Positions 1 to 11,156 of a stretch of DNA of 64,000 nucleotides are shown here, piece by piece. Position numbers and translations under genes: made by a program. Where the stretch lies: contig OX465115.1 of the NCBI GenBank assembly GCA_949987565.1, forward strand, positions 13,988,017 to 14,052,016, written 5' to 3'. Positions within the stretch are counted from its first letter, which is position 1. Each line of letters starts with the position of its first letter. Under the pieces are notes generated by a model. The model saw only the letters and a program-made list of their open reading frames with translations, was not told the origin of the DNA and made no database searches. The DNA is from Luidia sarsii (lineage: Eukaryota > Echinodermata > Asteroidea > Paxillosida > Luidiidae).

Positions 1-1
1 A

Positions 2-162
2 AGAATCCGTGTTGACTCCCCAGGCATACACAACTACACGTTGAACTCTCGTCTCTTCGCCGTCCCTTTGCACGGCAGTGGGCACGGAGAGAGCTTGTGT
101 GCCATCTGCAATGACAGGCGCCAGGCCAAGCAATCCGGCGCTGCCTCCCCATCCTACATCAG
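2..162 (+). CDS. Gene 1 exon (first visible), partial
   Basis: Open from the window edge to donor AG|GTAAAC at 162/163, coding 53 residues plus two bases of the next codon. It includes YTLNSRLFAVPLHGSG and the CAIC pair. The other two forward frames are closed. The composition is ordinary coding-like with moderate GC, in contrast to the AT-rich intron that follows. Confidence 0.75.
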
Positions 163-2456
163 GTAAACAAAATTAGTAAAAAATCGGCCAGCATTGTGAC
201 AGTCACTGACAGGAATTCCTTCATGTGGATCAATCGTTTGAAAACATTTGCTCTCCTTTGCTTGTTCTATTGTAAATTTCAAGAAGTGAATTTCTAAATC
301 TTCAGTAAGATGACTTCTGAATGATAATTTATTCCTTTTTTTTTTTATTGCGCAAATTTCATTTAAAACTTGTTCAAATTTAGTCATTCATTAGAAAAAA
401 ATGACTCAAGACAGAGACTGACATTTATACAATTGTTAAAAACTAACGAAGCCAAAATTACAAATTTTAACTATTTCACTATATCAGGAACTTGAACCAA
501 GACCAATTTCCTTGGTCAATTGTTTTTAAATGTCCCGCTGAGTTTTCATTTCCCTCGCTTGTTTTGAAACAAAATTCAGTAAATAAATGAATTTGAATCA
601 TTAATTTCGTGTTGCTTCATATAAACCTTAACAAGCCTTTGTGATTCTTTTCAGGCATGTAAGACTTCCAGAAATTTCAGGAAATGGCATGATTTATTTA
701 TAATTTTTGTTGTATTTATTAATATATATATATATATATATTTTTTATCTCAAACTGCTCCTTTTTCTCTGTTAAAACACTAAAAACTGAAGGGCGTCTG
801 CACCCCTGCTGTGAATCTCTCGGTCGCTTAAGCACTCACTCGCAGTCACACAATTTATTGGCCCTCAGTGATTTTCAGGAAATGACTTTGTCGGTCACTT
901 ACATCCCAGTCATTTGATTTGTGTGTGCATGTGTGTCAGGGTGAGCATCCCTCGGTCCACCTTGGCCTCCCCCTACAGACTCCGCCCCCATCGGAGGAAG
1001 AGCTTTGACCCTACAGACTCAGTAGGTCTTTCCCAGGTACGTAGGAGGGTGGCTCGTGATCAAAAAGAGGAATATCTTGCAGCATCCTCTCTATAATGAG
1101 TGCCCATCTTTTTCTGTTCCAATTCTGACCAGATTTTTACTTAAATGAATTGAAAAATTGGCAAAGAAAACATTGACTGGACCGGGATTTGAACCTGAAA
1201 ATTCTGGTTTTGCGTATCAGCGTTCCGGGTTGCTGGTACATAAAACCAGAGGTCTCTGGTTCAAATCCTGGTCACGCCAAAGTTTTCTTTGTCATTTTTT
1301 CAATTGTTCGAAAAGTTTCCAGTCATTTTTGCATCGACCTGGTTTTTCAAAAGCACCGTGATGACTCGGATCTAGTATCTTCTATGGCCCTTTACAAATC
1401 CATGGATCAGGCTCGGGCTCAGGCTCAGGCTTCGTCTCTGTCTTACAAATTTTGTAAACGGCCTACGTCTCACAATTTCGTTCTTTGAATTGGGTTTGTT
1501 TGGTTGGTGTTTGTTTCCTACAGCATTGCTTGGCAGGCTGGGAGACCTCCAAGCCCTCTATGCTGCCCACGGCCTCCAACATTGACCTGAGGGATTCGGT
1601 GGCCGTGATGGCGTCCAATACGCTCAACCTCATGGCAAGTTGGCTCAGCCTCTGATTCCGTCCGTCCGTCCGTCTGTCAGTCCACAATAATAACCCTAGT
1701 CAAATAACCACTACTGGATTGGATACCCAGCCCTTATAAAGGCATATGAGAGCTATCTGCTGAGCAACAAAATCTCTCAAGGCAACTAGCTCAGCACGTA
1801 GCTCACGTGTGCAGTCAACTTTTGGTGTGATTTCTGGTTCTCGGGACCGTGTGACCAATATCTGTCGTGTTTAATTTTTAAAGTGATATACAAAAATGTT
1901 GCAAACTGCTTACTGACTAAAATTACCAAAATGCAAATCTCAAAATTTAGTGGGCCTGACATTTCGATCCTAGCAGGACCTTTCTCAAAGGCAGAGCCTT
2001 TGAGAAAGGTCCTGTTAGGAGTGAAACGTCAGCCCCACTCAATTTTAAGTGTTTAATTTTTGTTTCATCTCGCGTAGATAACAACTCACCATGTGCGGCG
2101 ACTTGAGCTATGTGTTAAACCCCCAAAACATGTTTTGCATGTCATTTTTATTCAGTGAGCAGTTTGCAGTTTTTTGTATTTACTTCATCTTGACAGTTAT
2201 TGGTCGACATCTTTTAACTTTTGCCGTTTTCCCTCCCTCCCCCCTCCCTCCCTCCCTCCCACAGTCGTATCCAGACGGCGAGCCACCTCACCCAGCAGCG
2301 GCGGGGGCAACCTCACGCCTCTCCAGGCACACCCAGGACCTCCTCAAGCGCTCCCAGGCCCTTCGCCTCGACCTGCAGAGGCTGGAGCGCGTGGGCGTGG
2401 CGGTGGCCCGGCCCTCGTCCCCAGCCCCCAACTCCACCGCCTACCCGCTGCTCTGA
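2..2456 (+). CDS. Unrecognised protein, C-terminal 186 residues in four spliced exons
   Basis: Four exons (2-162, 940-1036, 1524-1634, 2265-2456) join in one open frame and end in TGA at 2454-2456. The 5' end lies outside the window. Phases agree: exon 1 leaves two bases (AG), exon 2 supplies G to make Arg54, and the remaining junctions fall between codons. The protein has a Cys-x2-Cys pair (SLCAICNDRR, residues about 36-45), a basic serine-rich stretch (RPHRRKSFDPTDS, about 70-82), and near the end a leucine-rich amphipathic segment (about residues 145-166, containing LLKRSQALRLDLQRLERV) that could form a short coiled coil. I do not recognise the family and propose no function. No signal peptide or membrane segment is visible. 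The gene is convergent with the Eph receptor gene. The structure is well supported by phase; exon 4 depends on a GC donor in the last intron. Confidence 0.75.
163..939 (+). other. Gene 1 intron, AT-rich
   Basis: AT-rich spacer with a (TA)10 microsatellite at 722-741. Nothing else of note. Confidence 0.6.
940..1036 (+). CDS. Gene 1 second visible exon
   Basis: The acceptor is a GT-rich tract ending TGTCAG before 940 and the donor is CAG|GTACGT at 1036/1037. The exon is 97 bp: one base completes Arg54, then 32 codons (VSIPRSTLASPYRLRPHRRK and on to VGLSQ). It is rich in basic residues, Ser and Pro, so it is likely a disordered segment. Confidence 0.75.
1155..1330. repeat. Head-to-head pair of SINE-like tails
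   Basis: Two copies of the same tail face each other in gene 1 intron 2. Bases about 1157-1197 (GGCAAAGAAAAC...GGGATTTGAACC) are the near reverse complement of about 1256-1300 (GGTTCAAATCCTGGTC...GTTTTCTTTGTC). The GGTTCAAATCC core resembles a tRNA B box. The same tail in single orientation occurs near 38060 and 39540. Confidence 0.65.
1386..1463. mobile_element. Short foldback (MITE-like) element, family F1
   Basis: 78 bp between GGCCCTTTACAAA on the left and its near complement TTTGTAAACGGCC on the right. The middle contains GGCTCGGGCTCAGGCTCAGG. The same termini and GGCTCAGGCTT motif recur at 16187 and 27736, marking it as a member of a family rather than a chance hairpin. It has no coding capacity. 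Confidence 0.6.
1524..1634 (+). CDS. Gene 1 third visible exon, GC donor
   Basis: The acceptor is TTTCCTACAG before 1524. The exon holds 37 whole codons (HCLAGWETSKPSMLP on to ASNTLNLM). The donor is ATG|GCAAGT at 1634/1635, the usual form of a GC-AG intron. The nearest GT (after GCAA at 1638) would shift exon 4 into a Pro/Gly/Arg-rich frame that looks less like protein, so GC is preferred. Confidence 0.7.
1896..2062. repeat. R1 repeat, inverted pair
   Basis: R1 in reverse orientation (from GTTGCAAACTGC to GCAGGACCTTTCTCAAAGG) runs directly into a second partial R1 in forward orientation (CCTTTGAGAAAGGTCCTGTT, then GAAACGTCAG). The pair could fold into a long hairpin in gene 1 intron 3. A further R1 end (CAGTGAGCAGTTTGCAG) lies at about 2154-2170, some 95 bases before the exon 4 acceptor. 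Confidence 0.7.
2265..2456 (+). CDS. Gene 1 terminal coding exon
   Basis: The acceptor follows a CCCTCC-repeat pyrimidine tract ending CCACAG at 2264. The exon codes 63 residues and TGA. It contains the leucine-heptad-like helix near LLKRSQALRLDLQRLERV and ends NSTAYPLL. All three frames are open through this GC-rich exon, so the frame choice rests on phase with exon 3 and on the helical pattern. Confidence 0.7.
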   Translation, partial: SYPDGEPPHPAAAGATSRLSRHTQDLLKRSQALRLDLQRLERVGVAVARPSSPAPNSTAYPLL

Positions 2457-2599
2457 GCCCTGTACGGACCCATCCCCCTCCCCCCACCCTGCCTGCCTTC
2501 CCTTCCTCTCTCCCCTTCCCAAGAGACCAACGGCAGACTGCAAACACGGACTGCCCTGTCCGGTATTCCACTCTAACCACACATGCAAAACAGCCACTG

Positions 2600-2605
2600 A
2601 ATAAA
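2600..2605 (+). terminator. Poly(A) signal of gene 1
   Basis: AATAAA lies 144 bases after the TGA, in a stretch where CT-rich UTR gives way to AT-rich sequence. An R1 repeat begins about 25 bases downstream, so mature transcripts probably end just before it. Confidence 0.55.
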
Positions 2606-2627
2606 CCGTGCCAAAATCAGTTTGAAC

Positions 2628-2890
2628 TATCAAAAATTAGGAGGGACTAACATTTTGATTCTAACAGGACCATTCTCAAAGACCTTTCTTCTAATTTTTC
2701 ATGTTTCGTAATTGTTTTTAGTCAGTAAGCAGTTTGCAACATTTTTGCATATTTCAGCTTGGTGGTTAAGACGTCCGTACTAGAAAGTGGGAGTCGTTGG
2801 TTCTAATCCCGCCCAAGCTGCCTGAAATATTTTTTATCCGGCATCGGGCAAAGCACTGAGCACTCAGTCTTTATCACGTCGTTTATGTAT
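2628..2890 (+). mobile_element. R1 repeat joined to a tRNA-like SINE head
   Basis: Degraded R1 sequence (about 2628-2750, ending GTCAGTAAGCAGTTTGCAAC) is followed at about 2757 by a tRNA-like block (CAGCTTGGTGGTTAAGACG...GGTTCTAATCCCGCCCAAGCTG) whose ends can pair as an acceptor stem. The sequence after it (GGGCAAAGCACTGAGCACTC) matches the one after the tRNA-like block at 22126. This looks like a composite or a SINE with a shared body. Confidence 0.6.
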
Positions 2891-5039
2891 GAATTATCGA
2901 TACATTGTCAGTGCTTTCATGGAAAGGTGATTTTTAGTCTGATGATGAATGGCAAAACTCACCTTTTCTTGAAAACTGAGACAATATCCAATTGACAGGC
3001 AATCCTTTTGAGCTGAGAAGTTTACATCAGTTCTGCAAAATATTCTTCCCCCTCAAAAACAAACAAAAACACACATACCGATTTGTGTATCCTTGTGGAG
3101 ACATTGCTTTGTTTTCGTGCAGTATACAACCGAGTGAGAAAACGATGTTTTAAAAATGCTCCCATTTCAAGTTTCCAACCTCATTCACTTACCTGGGCAG
3201 ATATTTGGGCAGACCATATGTCCCTTATATACCCCGGTATTAAACTTCAACTTGCGACGGATTCTTACCCATCACAAATTACCCGTTTTTGATTTCAAAA
3301 TGATTTTCGTGAAAACCTTGTGGAGAACGATACACCTTTACAATTTCCCTGTGGAGACCTATTCAACCTATTGTCTTATGTCTCCACATGGCACTACGGT
3401 TGATTCACGCTCAAACAAACAAATAGAGTGTGTGTGTGTGTTATTCTTCACTCCGTTGCGAAAATGTTGCCTATCGTTGGATAAATAGATTGTGTATGAC
3501 ATCTATGGACCAGCCTTAGTAGGCTAGGAGCTGACTGATTAATGCAATGCCCCAATTCCTTCCTGTCCTCGTTAGGGGATGATCCCTCAACTGTCATCTC
3601 GACTCAGTGTGGATAAAATATGAAACCCAAAAAAAATCTCTGTGATGACTCCCTCCGTCGGCCCTCTCAGAGAGAGGAGAGCCCTTCCTCGAATCAGTCA
3701 AGTGTCGACTGCAATCTTGCCAAACATCCAGAAATCGTTCCCGGGAATTTCAGACCAGTCATCCCCAAAGGAAATGAATCGGCCACAGAGAAATTCCTGG
3801 CCCCTATGAAACTAATTACTCGGATGAACGAGAAATATGGAATATGCTGGATTATCAATCCAAGTTAGCCTTGAAATTATGAATGATGTCTAGAAAGTAA
3901 ACAGCATCTCTCGTATTCATCCTGTTTGGAGTCCCCTCGTTTTACGGCCCGTAAATAGCTTTAAGCCAGTCCATTGCAGGCTAATTATTAAATTCTATGA
4001 ATAAAACTGTACGAATAAAACTTAATCAAGTGCAAGTTAATTAAACCACAGGGGCTTTTCGGGGGAGCAATGATTGATCCCCATTTTCCAAAATTATACC
4101 TGTCTCGCAGCTCCGTCGTTCCAATTCCTCATTTTTAGCTCATTATTTGACCAGGAATCTTGGCGATGACGGGTTGAATATGTAGACTCGATATGAATTT
4201 CCTTGAATTGCTGTGTAGGTGACCCTGTTCATCTTGATGTCGATAGCCCAGTAAATGTTATAAATGCTTTCATCCTTCCAGGGTGTGCACTGCCCGATTC
4301 TTCCAAGTATCATTTCACTGAGGGGAAAAATGCTACATTGATGAATTTGATACTGATGATATACCCTTGCTGATTTGAGAATAGAATTTAACTTTTTTTG
4401 TGTAACTTACTCTCTTTTTTTTAATTCGACATAATATGGAAAACAACAAAGAGATTTGAAACAAATAGACCATTTTTTTATGAGAAGAGTACATTTGAAC
4501 AGAAATTCAGAGGTTTATACAGTCTCGTAGCTACTCCATTTTGATTTCATAATGGGGGAACGTGTGTTTTGAAAGGTGATTTGTTTTATATAAGATAAAA
4601 AATAATTTTCAAGAGAATTGTATAATGGGTTTTGAAGAAAATGTTGCAAAAGGTAGATGTGAGAGTTGGGTTTCAGCAAATTTTCACTGAAATGAATTCC
4701 TTGCTAAGGAACGACTAAAGTTTTGTGTAAAGACACTATACTCTGAAGTAGGTCTATTATAAATACATAGATGAATTTGATAATAATGTTGACGTTTTTA
4801 TGTAAATAAGGTTGTGATTATGTGATATATGAATATTTTATGAAGTTTTGTACCAGTTACATGTCAACATATTTACACTTCATGAATGTGATTGATATGT
4901 TAGATTTTTTATGGAAGTTGATTTTTAAAACAATCTTTTTCTTCTGTGTAAATATAGAATAAATTTGGAATATATGTACAAAGAATAGATAATGTTCACC
5001 TTGTGAAAGACGTCCTAATATCGATTGGTGTCCTGTTGA

Positions 5040-6510
5040 AAAAAGTTTGATAAAAACACAAGGCTAACGCCTTGCCACAATTTAATTTTTTTACCCAAAA
5101 TTTATATCATCTGATTGACTTGAAAATGGCCCAGGACACACTAGGAAGCCTGTAGAACACATTTCTGTGAATATTTCGTCAAATTATTCATCATGGAAAA
5201 AGTTGGGTTTTTCTGGTCGAAAAATGGAAAGGCTAACCCCTTGCCAAAATTTCATATTTTGACACAAAATTTATATCATCTGATTGACTTGAAAATGGCT
5301 CAGGGCACTCCAGGGGGCCTGTAGAACACATTTCTATGAACATTTCGTCCAATAATTCATCATGGAAACAGTTCGGTTTTTCTGGTCGAAAAATGGCAAA
5401 AATGGCAAGGCTAACCCCTTGCCAAAATTTCATTTTTTGACCCAAAATTTATATCATCCGATTGACTTCAAAATTGCTCAGGGCACTCCAGGGGGCTGTA
5501 GAACACATTTCTGTGAATATTTCGTCAAATAATTCATCATGGAAAAAGTTCGGTTTTTCTGGTCGAAAAATGGCAAAAATGGCAAGGCTAACCCCTTGCC
5601 AAAATTTCATTTTTTGACCCAAAATTTGTATCATCTGATTGACTTGAAAATTGCTCACGGCACCCCAGTGGGCCTGTAGAACACATTTCTATGAAAATTT
5701 CGTCCAATAATTCGTCATGGAAAAAGTTTGGATTTTCTGGTCGAAAAATGGCAAAAATGGCAAGGCTAACCCCTTGCCAAAATTTCATTTTTTGACCCAA
5801 AATTTATATCATCTGATTGACTTGAAAATGATGAAAGACACACTAGGAGGCATGTAGAACACATTTCTATGAATATTTTGTCCAATAATTCATCATGGAA
5901 ACAGTTTGGTTTTTCTGGTCGAAAATTGGCAAAAATGGCAAGGCTAACCCCTTGTCAAAATTTCATTTTTTGACCCAACATTTATATCACCTGATTGACT
6001 TGAAAATTGCTCAGGGCACTTCAGGGGGGCCGTAGAATACATTTCTAGGAAAATTTCATCCAATAATTCATCATGGAAAAAGTTTGGTTTTTCTGGTAGA
6101 AAAATGGCAAAAATTGCAAGGCTAACCCCTTGCCAAAATTTCATTTTTTGACACAAAATTTGTATCATCTGATTGACTTGAAAATTGCTCACGGCACTCC
6201 AGAGGGCCTGTAGAACACATTTCTATGAAAATTTCGTCAAATAATTCGTCATGGAAAAAGTTTTCTGAAAAGGATTTTCTGGTCGAAAAATGGCAAAAAT
6301 GGCAAGGCTAACCCCTTGCCAAAATTTCATTTTTTGACCCAAAATTTATATCACCTGATTGACTTGAAAATGGCTCAGGATACACTAGGAGGCATGTAGA
6401 ACACATTTCTATGAATATTTTGTCCAATAATTAATTATGGAAAAAGTTTGGTTTTTCTGGTCGAAAATTGGCAAAAATGGCAAGGCTAACCCCTTGCCAA
6501 CATTAATTTT
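5040..6510. repeat. Tandem satellite, ~178 bp monomer, about 8 copies
   Basis: AGGCTAAC recurs at 5061, 5230, 5408, 5585, 5763, 5941, 6119, 6305 and 6483, giving spacings of 169, 178, 177, 178, 178, 178, 186 and 178. The 186 bp unit has a short insertion near 6262-6272. Most monomers carry GGCAAGG-N6-CCTTGCC, a palindrome with 7 bp arms, plus shared blocks such as TTTCATTTTTTGACCCAAAA and GTAGAACACATTTCT. The short minus-strand ORFs across it are by-products of the period and contain no gene. Confidence 0.95.
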
Positions 6511-9500
6511 TTTTTCATTTTCATCAAATACGTAGAATAGGTCGCGAGGAAAATACGGGTCTAATGAGAATATTTAGTGACTCATACGATCATTCCAAAA
6601 TCTCAAGGACAAAATCTGGATATTGATGAATATATGATTAGCAATAAATAGTATATGATTTTGTTTCATTATGTCGAGTAGGACAAACCGTAATTGAATT
6701 AAAACGAGATAAGTGAATATATTCATTGGAAATTGTTTTAATGCTTGTCAAAAAGTACCCCATACTAGGCCCCTTTGCTTCGTGTACAAGAGGCTTAACT
6801 GATAAAATTGACAGCGCACACACATCGATGGGTTCACAGGTAAAATGAACAGACCAGTGGATTGACTCGGAGTCATTTTCATTACGAAAATTTTATTTGC
6901 ATCCATTTGCCAATTGCAGTCAGCTCAGGAGATAAATCTAAGTACAGAATGAATCAGGATTTGTAGGGAGAAATTACACTGACAGCAAACAGACACAAGA
7001 AAAGTAGTTGTTTTTTCCTTCTTCAAACGAAAACTTCTTACACAAACTTGATTAATAAACAATGCCAAAGAACGCTTTCTCCTCCCTTCTCTCTTGGCTT
7101 CTACGACGAGAATTCGGGAATCGTGCCCTCCACATGCTCCACTGTGGCCCAATGTCGAAGGTCAAATTTCCGTTAACGGAATAACGCACATTTCCCTTTT
7201 TTGGTGGGGGGAGGGGAAAGTGTATATTGGCAATGCACATACTGTATGCTACGGGTGATTTAGTACTAAGTGTACGCTCCCAAAAATATAGGTTAAGGTG
7301 TAACTGCAGATTAATAAGAACGAACAGAGCGTGGCAAAAGTAGTACAAATTGTGACATGCCACGTGCTCACAAATATACCGAGTACCACATTAATTGAGT
7401 ACTGCTTTGTTTGTCTATGGGCGCTTTCATATTGCTGAGTTTGAAATCTCGATAAAAAAAAGCTATAACAAAAACAGTAACTCAGCCTGGATATCATACT
7501 GCAGTCCTATAATTTTTTTTTACATTTTGTTCACTGTAAATTTCAACAATAAACAACTCAATCCTAGTAGTATTGTTAAATTGTCCTACGATCTGAACAG
7601 TAAAAATGTTTATACCGCTATTAGTCAGTGTCGTATCTTAAAGTGGGGCAACCCTGAACCAACATTCAGCAGAAAATATAAATCTTTTGTTATATTTTGT
7701 GTTTTTCATATCGATAGAATTCTTGCCACAGCACTGCTGAACTGGAAGTAGGAAAGGAAAAGGAGACAGAACGAAATGGCCAGAAAAAAAATTAACGAGA
7801 ATTAATAACGACGTTAAACTTTTCTGTTATTCTGATCACTCTACGGGAAAAAAGGCTTGGAATTAATAGCAAGTGTCTATGGTTCCGTTTGGTTTCTTAC
7901 AATGACACGTTCCCCTCACACCAGAGAGAGTAGTGAACCTTGCAATAAAAGCAATTATAACAAAAAAATCATGATAATAAAAAAAAAATCATCTAATCTG
8001 AAATGATGATTCCCAGGATGAGAATTCACCTCGAATAGTCCGATAGAGGTCTCTCTCTTTTTTTTTATCACCACTAACCCAAAACTGAATATGAACAACC
8101 AGATACTAGAGCTGAGAAGCCGGTGTGCTATGTACAGCCTGATAATTTTGTTTCTCATTCAACCACTAGCAGCATTCATTTTTTTCCTTCCGTCTTTTTT
8201 AAAACTTTGGAATGCACTGTTGCCAATATTTACAACCACAAGACAAGCTCTTCTGACCATTATTAATTTTTTTGTCGTTTTTTTTTCCCCACTTCTTTTT
8301 TACTGGGTTTTTGCCATGAAGTATGTTGGCCAATCGTCAGGCACGTAATAAATATTGTCAACTGAAGAACCTCGGATGCATCAATAATCCCAGGATCATC
8401 TCTTAATCCCACCCTGCCCTATCTCCTCTGGGATCAAGGATGTCGAGAGCTTTAAGCTTACAGGATTTCATGTCAGCAGTTTCTGGGGTTTTTTCCCCCA
8501 CAGAGCTTTCTTTCTCGTTCCATGTAACATTTTTTTTTGGTGTTAAACTTTTGTTTTAGTGAAAAACACAAATTATGATTAATATATTATGTACAAATCT
8601 TAGTTCTTTACAGAAACCACTTTACAAGTAAACCTCTTTTGTTTGCCTAGTATTTAAACTGAGTAACATAGTTTGTTAATAAAAAACCTCAACCGCTACA
8701 CAACTGTATTGTATTGTATATGTTTTCAGCCATTCATCTGTGTATTGAAAGCGACATTATACCCTGTGGTGACCTTAAAAGCAGTGATCATGTTACATCA
8801 TTTCTGAAAAAATGCGGTCAACATTTTGGTTGAAAAAAAAAATTACAAAGCAAGATTTGGCTGTCGTAAGACACTAAACAGTTCTCTACGGAGAGGGCAT
8901 CTTTGATTTGAGGTTGAAACAACGCACCAGTAAGGGATGGGCCAGCACTGTATGGTACAAGCCCCCTATTATAAAAAGGTATTTAATCAAATTGTAAAAA
9001 AAAGAGGCTAAAACGACAGATAGAAAAGCTAGCAGGAGAGCTGTTGTTAAAATGAATGGCGTAAAAAAACTACTGAAAACGGTTCGTGGAACTTAAAATT
9101 AGGATAAATATATCAAGGTTAAGGTAACTGATTGTTACAAAGAGATTAATGTTTAATCCAGTATATGTACAAGTTGTTTTCTTCTTTTTTTCATTGAATT
9201 ATCCATGTTTTTAGCGATGATCACTATGGCTTGCAGGAGGCAAAAGGCCTACCGGTACTTGCAATGTTCAAAAATTCAAACTATCTGGAAAATTTCAAAA
9301 GTGGACAATGCTCCTGTAAAACGATAAGGCCATTCCAAAAAACCCAGCAAGTACAAATGAACCCTGGTAACAAAAGAAAAATCAACAGAACAACAGGGAA
9401 GAAAAATCTTGAAATTCTTTTTTTTGTTCTTAGCTTACAAATAGTCTTAATGGCTCGATAACTTTGGCAGAATTTTTTTTTTTGATTAGTGGTATAAAAA

Positions 9501-11150
9501 AAACGCAAAAGAAATATCATATAACTCAAGATGACTGAAATAACGATTCCACTATCCTCTTCCGGTAAGTACAAAACATTCAAGTCTGACCATCACACAC
9601 GTAAACATTTGATTTCCAACAAAAGTTACTATTCAGGGAACTTTAAATCTGCTATGAGCTTTTTTTGTGGTTTTTTTTTTTGGTTTGTTTAGTTTTCTAC
9701 TTTTCTTCTTGTTTCTGGGTTGGATTATCATGGCCACTTTTACAAATACATATCCTTCAAAAGGTTCTGTACATCACGCTGTCATCTTTCTCAACACGCT
9801 TTTGTTTCTTCTTTCTTAAATAAGCTATCAAAACGTATCCCCCACCACCGCATAAATAAAAACACAACATAAAATAAAGATAATCTGATTGTCCACTTTG
9901 TACAAAATGATTGTCCACTTTACACTTCATTCGTTTCCCCCTCATGAGATCTTCTGGGTTCATTCTTTCATTTAATGATGCTTAGAAAGCTGCAGTGTGT
10001 TCACCTTGTGAGTCACAGAAACAGTGTTTTCGATGCAGGCTTTTTTTTTTCTTTCTTTTTTTAAAATTCCAAAGTAATTATGCTTCCTTTTGAGAAATTT
10101 GATACCCACTGCAGATTCTGACTACTTGGGGGCGGTTCCAAGTCCAATATGTTTTTAGGGAAAAGTAACTTTGCCTTACATGAAATCAAAAGAATAAAAC
10201 AAAAAGTTGTGGCTGCTATATCATTGAGATTGGCATCTCAGCTTCCTCCCCCTAAAAACATTTTGGCTCTTTGAATGAAATGATACAAAAGTACATCCAC
10301 GCTCCAACACCCTGACCCCAGGGAGTGTAATTTACAACTTCTATGTACATGACATTTGGCTCTAATAAAAACTAAGAGTATCCCTCAAACCAACTTAATT
10401 GTACACTCCGCTTTTTCTTTTTTTTTTGTCTGATTTTTTTCGGCTTTTTTGTCTTTTACTCTATTTTTGTTTAAACACGCCTTTTGAGGTTATAACACTT
10501 CAAAATATTCATCTTGAGTTAGAAGTTTCACAGTCAGTGCCTGCACTCGAGGCAACTGATCTTGATTTGTCTCCGTACCGCAAAGTTCCTCTCGTCTGTG
10601 TGACATGATGAGAGATGACCAATGCATTCCAGTCTGCTGCCGGCAGTTACCGTTTCTATCACGCCTCAAACAATATTTTGGCCTTGGATTGTCATCGTGC
10701 GTGTGGTTTTTACGCTCATTGAGCAGGGAATGACCAAGACGTGTCCCAGCATCAACGTGGCAGATGCAGTCGGGAAAATTTGTTCCCACAATTTCCTGGG
10801 AAAAAAACAACAACGAGCAGAGCCCTGGGGCTATTTGAAACGTCTTAGTCAACCCTCTCATTGCATCCTTGCCATGGCAGAGACCAGGAACGGGAGTCTG
10901 ATCATAACCCTGCCTCCAACTCCGACCAATGTGCTTCGCCGTGCAGCGAGGGGTGTTCTCCCAAGACCATTGGGCTCCGTCTGGTAGCGGTGGCTTCCGT
11001 CCGACAGCAAGTGGTTATTTCCAGTAGCTCTGTCATTGTCTTTAGGCAAGCGGGTTCTACCCATAACGCCAGTCCTGACTGGTTTCTGCATTGTGGCCAC
11101 TGATGACCCTCCAAAAGCCTTGTGAAAAAGCACTGATTGATGCAAGCAGT

Positions 11151-11156
11151 TTTATT
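11151..11156 (-). terminator. Candidate poly(A) signal for the Eph gene
   Basis: AATAAA on the minus strand, the first one downstream of the Eph stop codon. It sits just before a region without coding signal. Not verified by transcripts. Confidence 0.4.

Larger units (their letters stand above)
2606..11150. other. Intergenic region between two convergent genes
   Basis: About 8.5 kb, markedly AT-rich, with many T and A runs. It holds the SINE/R1 block at its left edge and the satellite array at 5040-6510. The rest (2900-5040 and 6510-11150) shows only scattered short ORFs without codon structure and stray AATAAA motifs. I see no gene here. Confidence 0.6.

Noticed and set aside
3620..3868. 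Plus-strand 82-codon ORF downstream of gene 1
   Set aside because: Composition is plausible but there is no promoter, splice or family evidence; most likely chance ORF in intergenic DNA.
5233..6192. Series of similar 69-82 residue minus-strand ORFs sharing SLAIFAIFRPEKPNF
   Set aside because: They are successive satellite monomers read in frame; ends differ with each indel and there is no start context or splice support.
8091..8348. Hydrophobic 85-codon plus-strand ORF resembling a membrane protein
   Set aside because: Hydrophobicity is caused by T-rich low-complexity DNA (runs of TTT codons).
10490..10861. Minus-strand ORF of 123 codons with a basic, Cys-containing C-terminal part
   Set aside because: It lies beyond the likely Eph poly(A) site, and overlapping ORFs of similar length exist on the other strand; no family resemblance or splice context.
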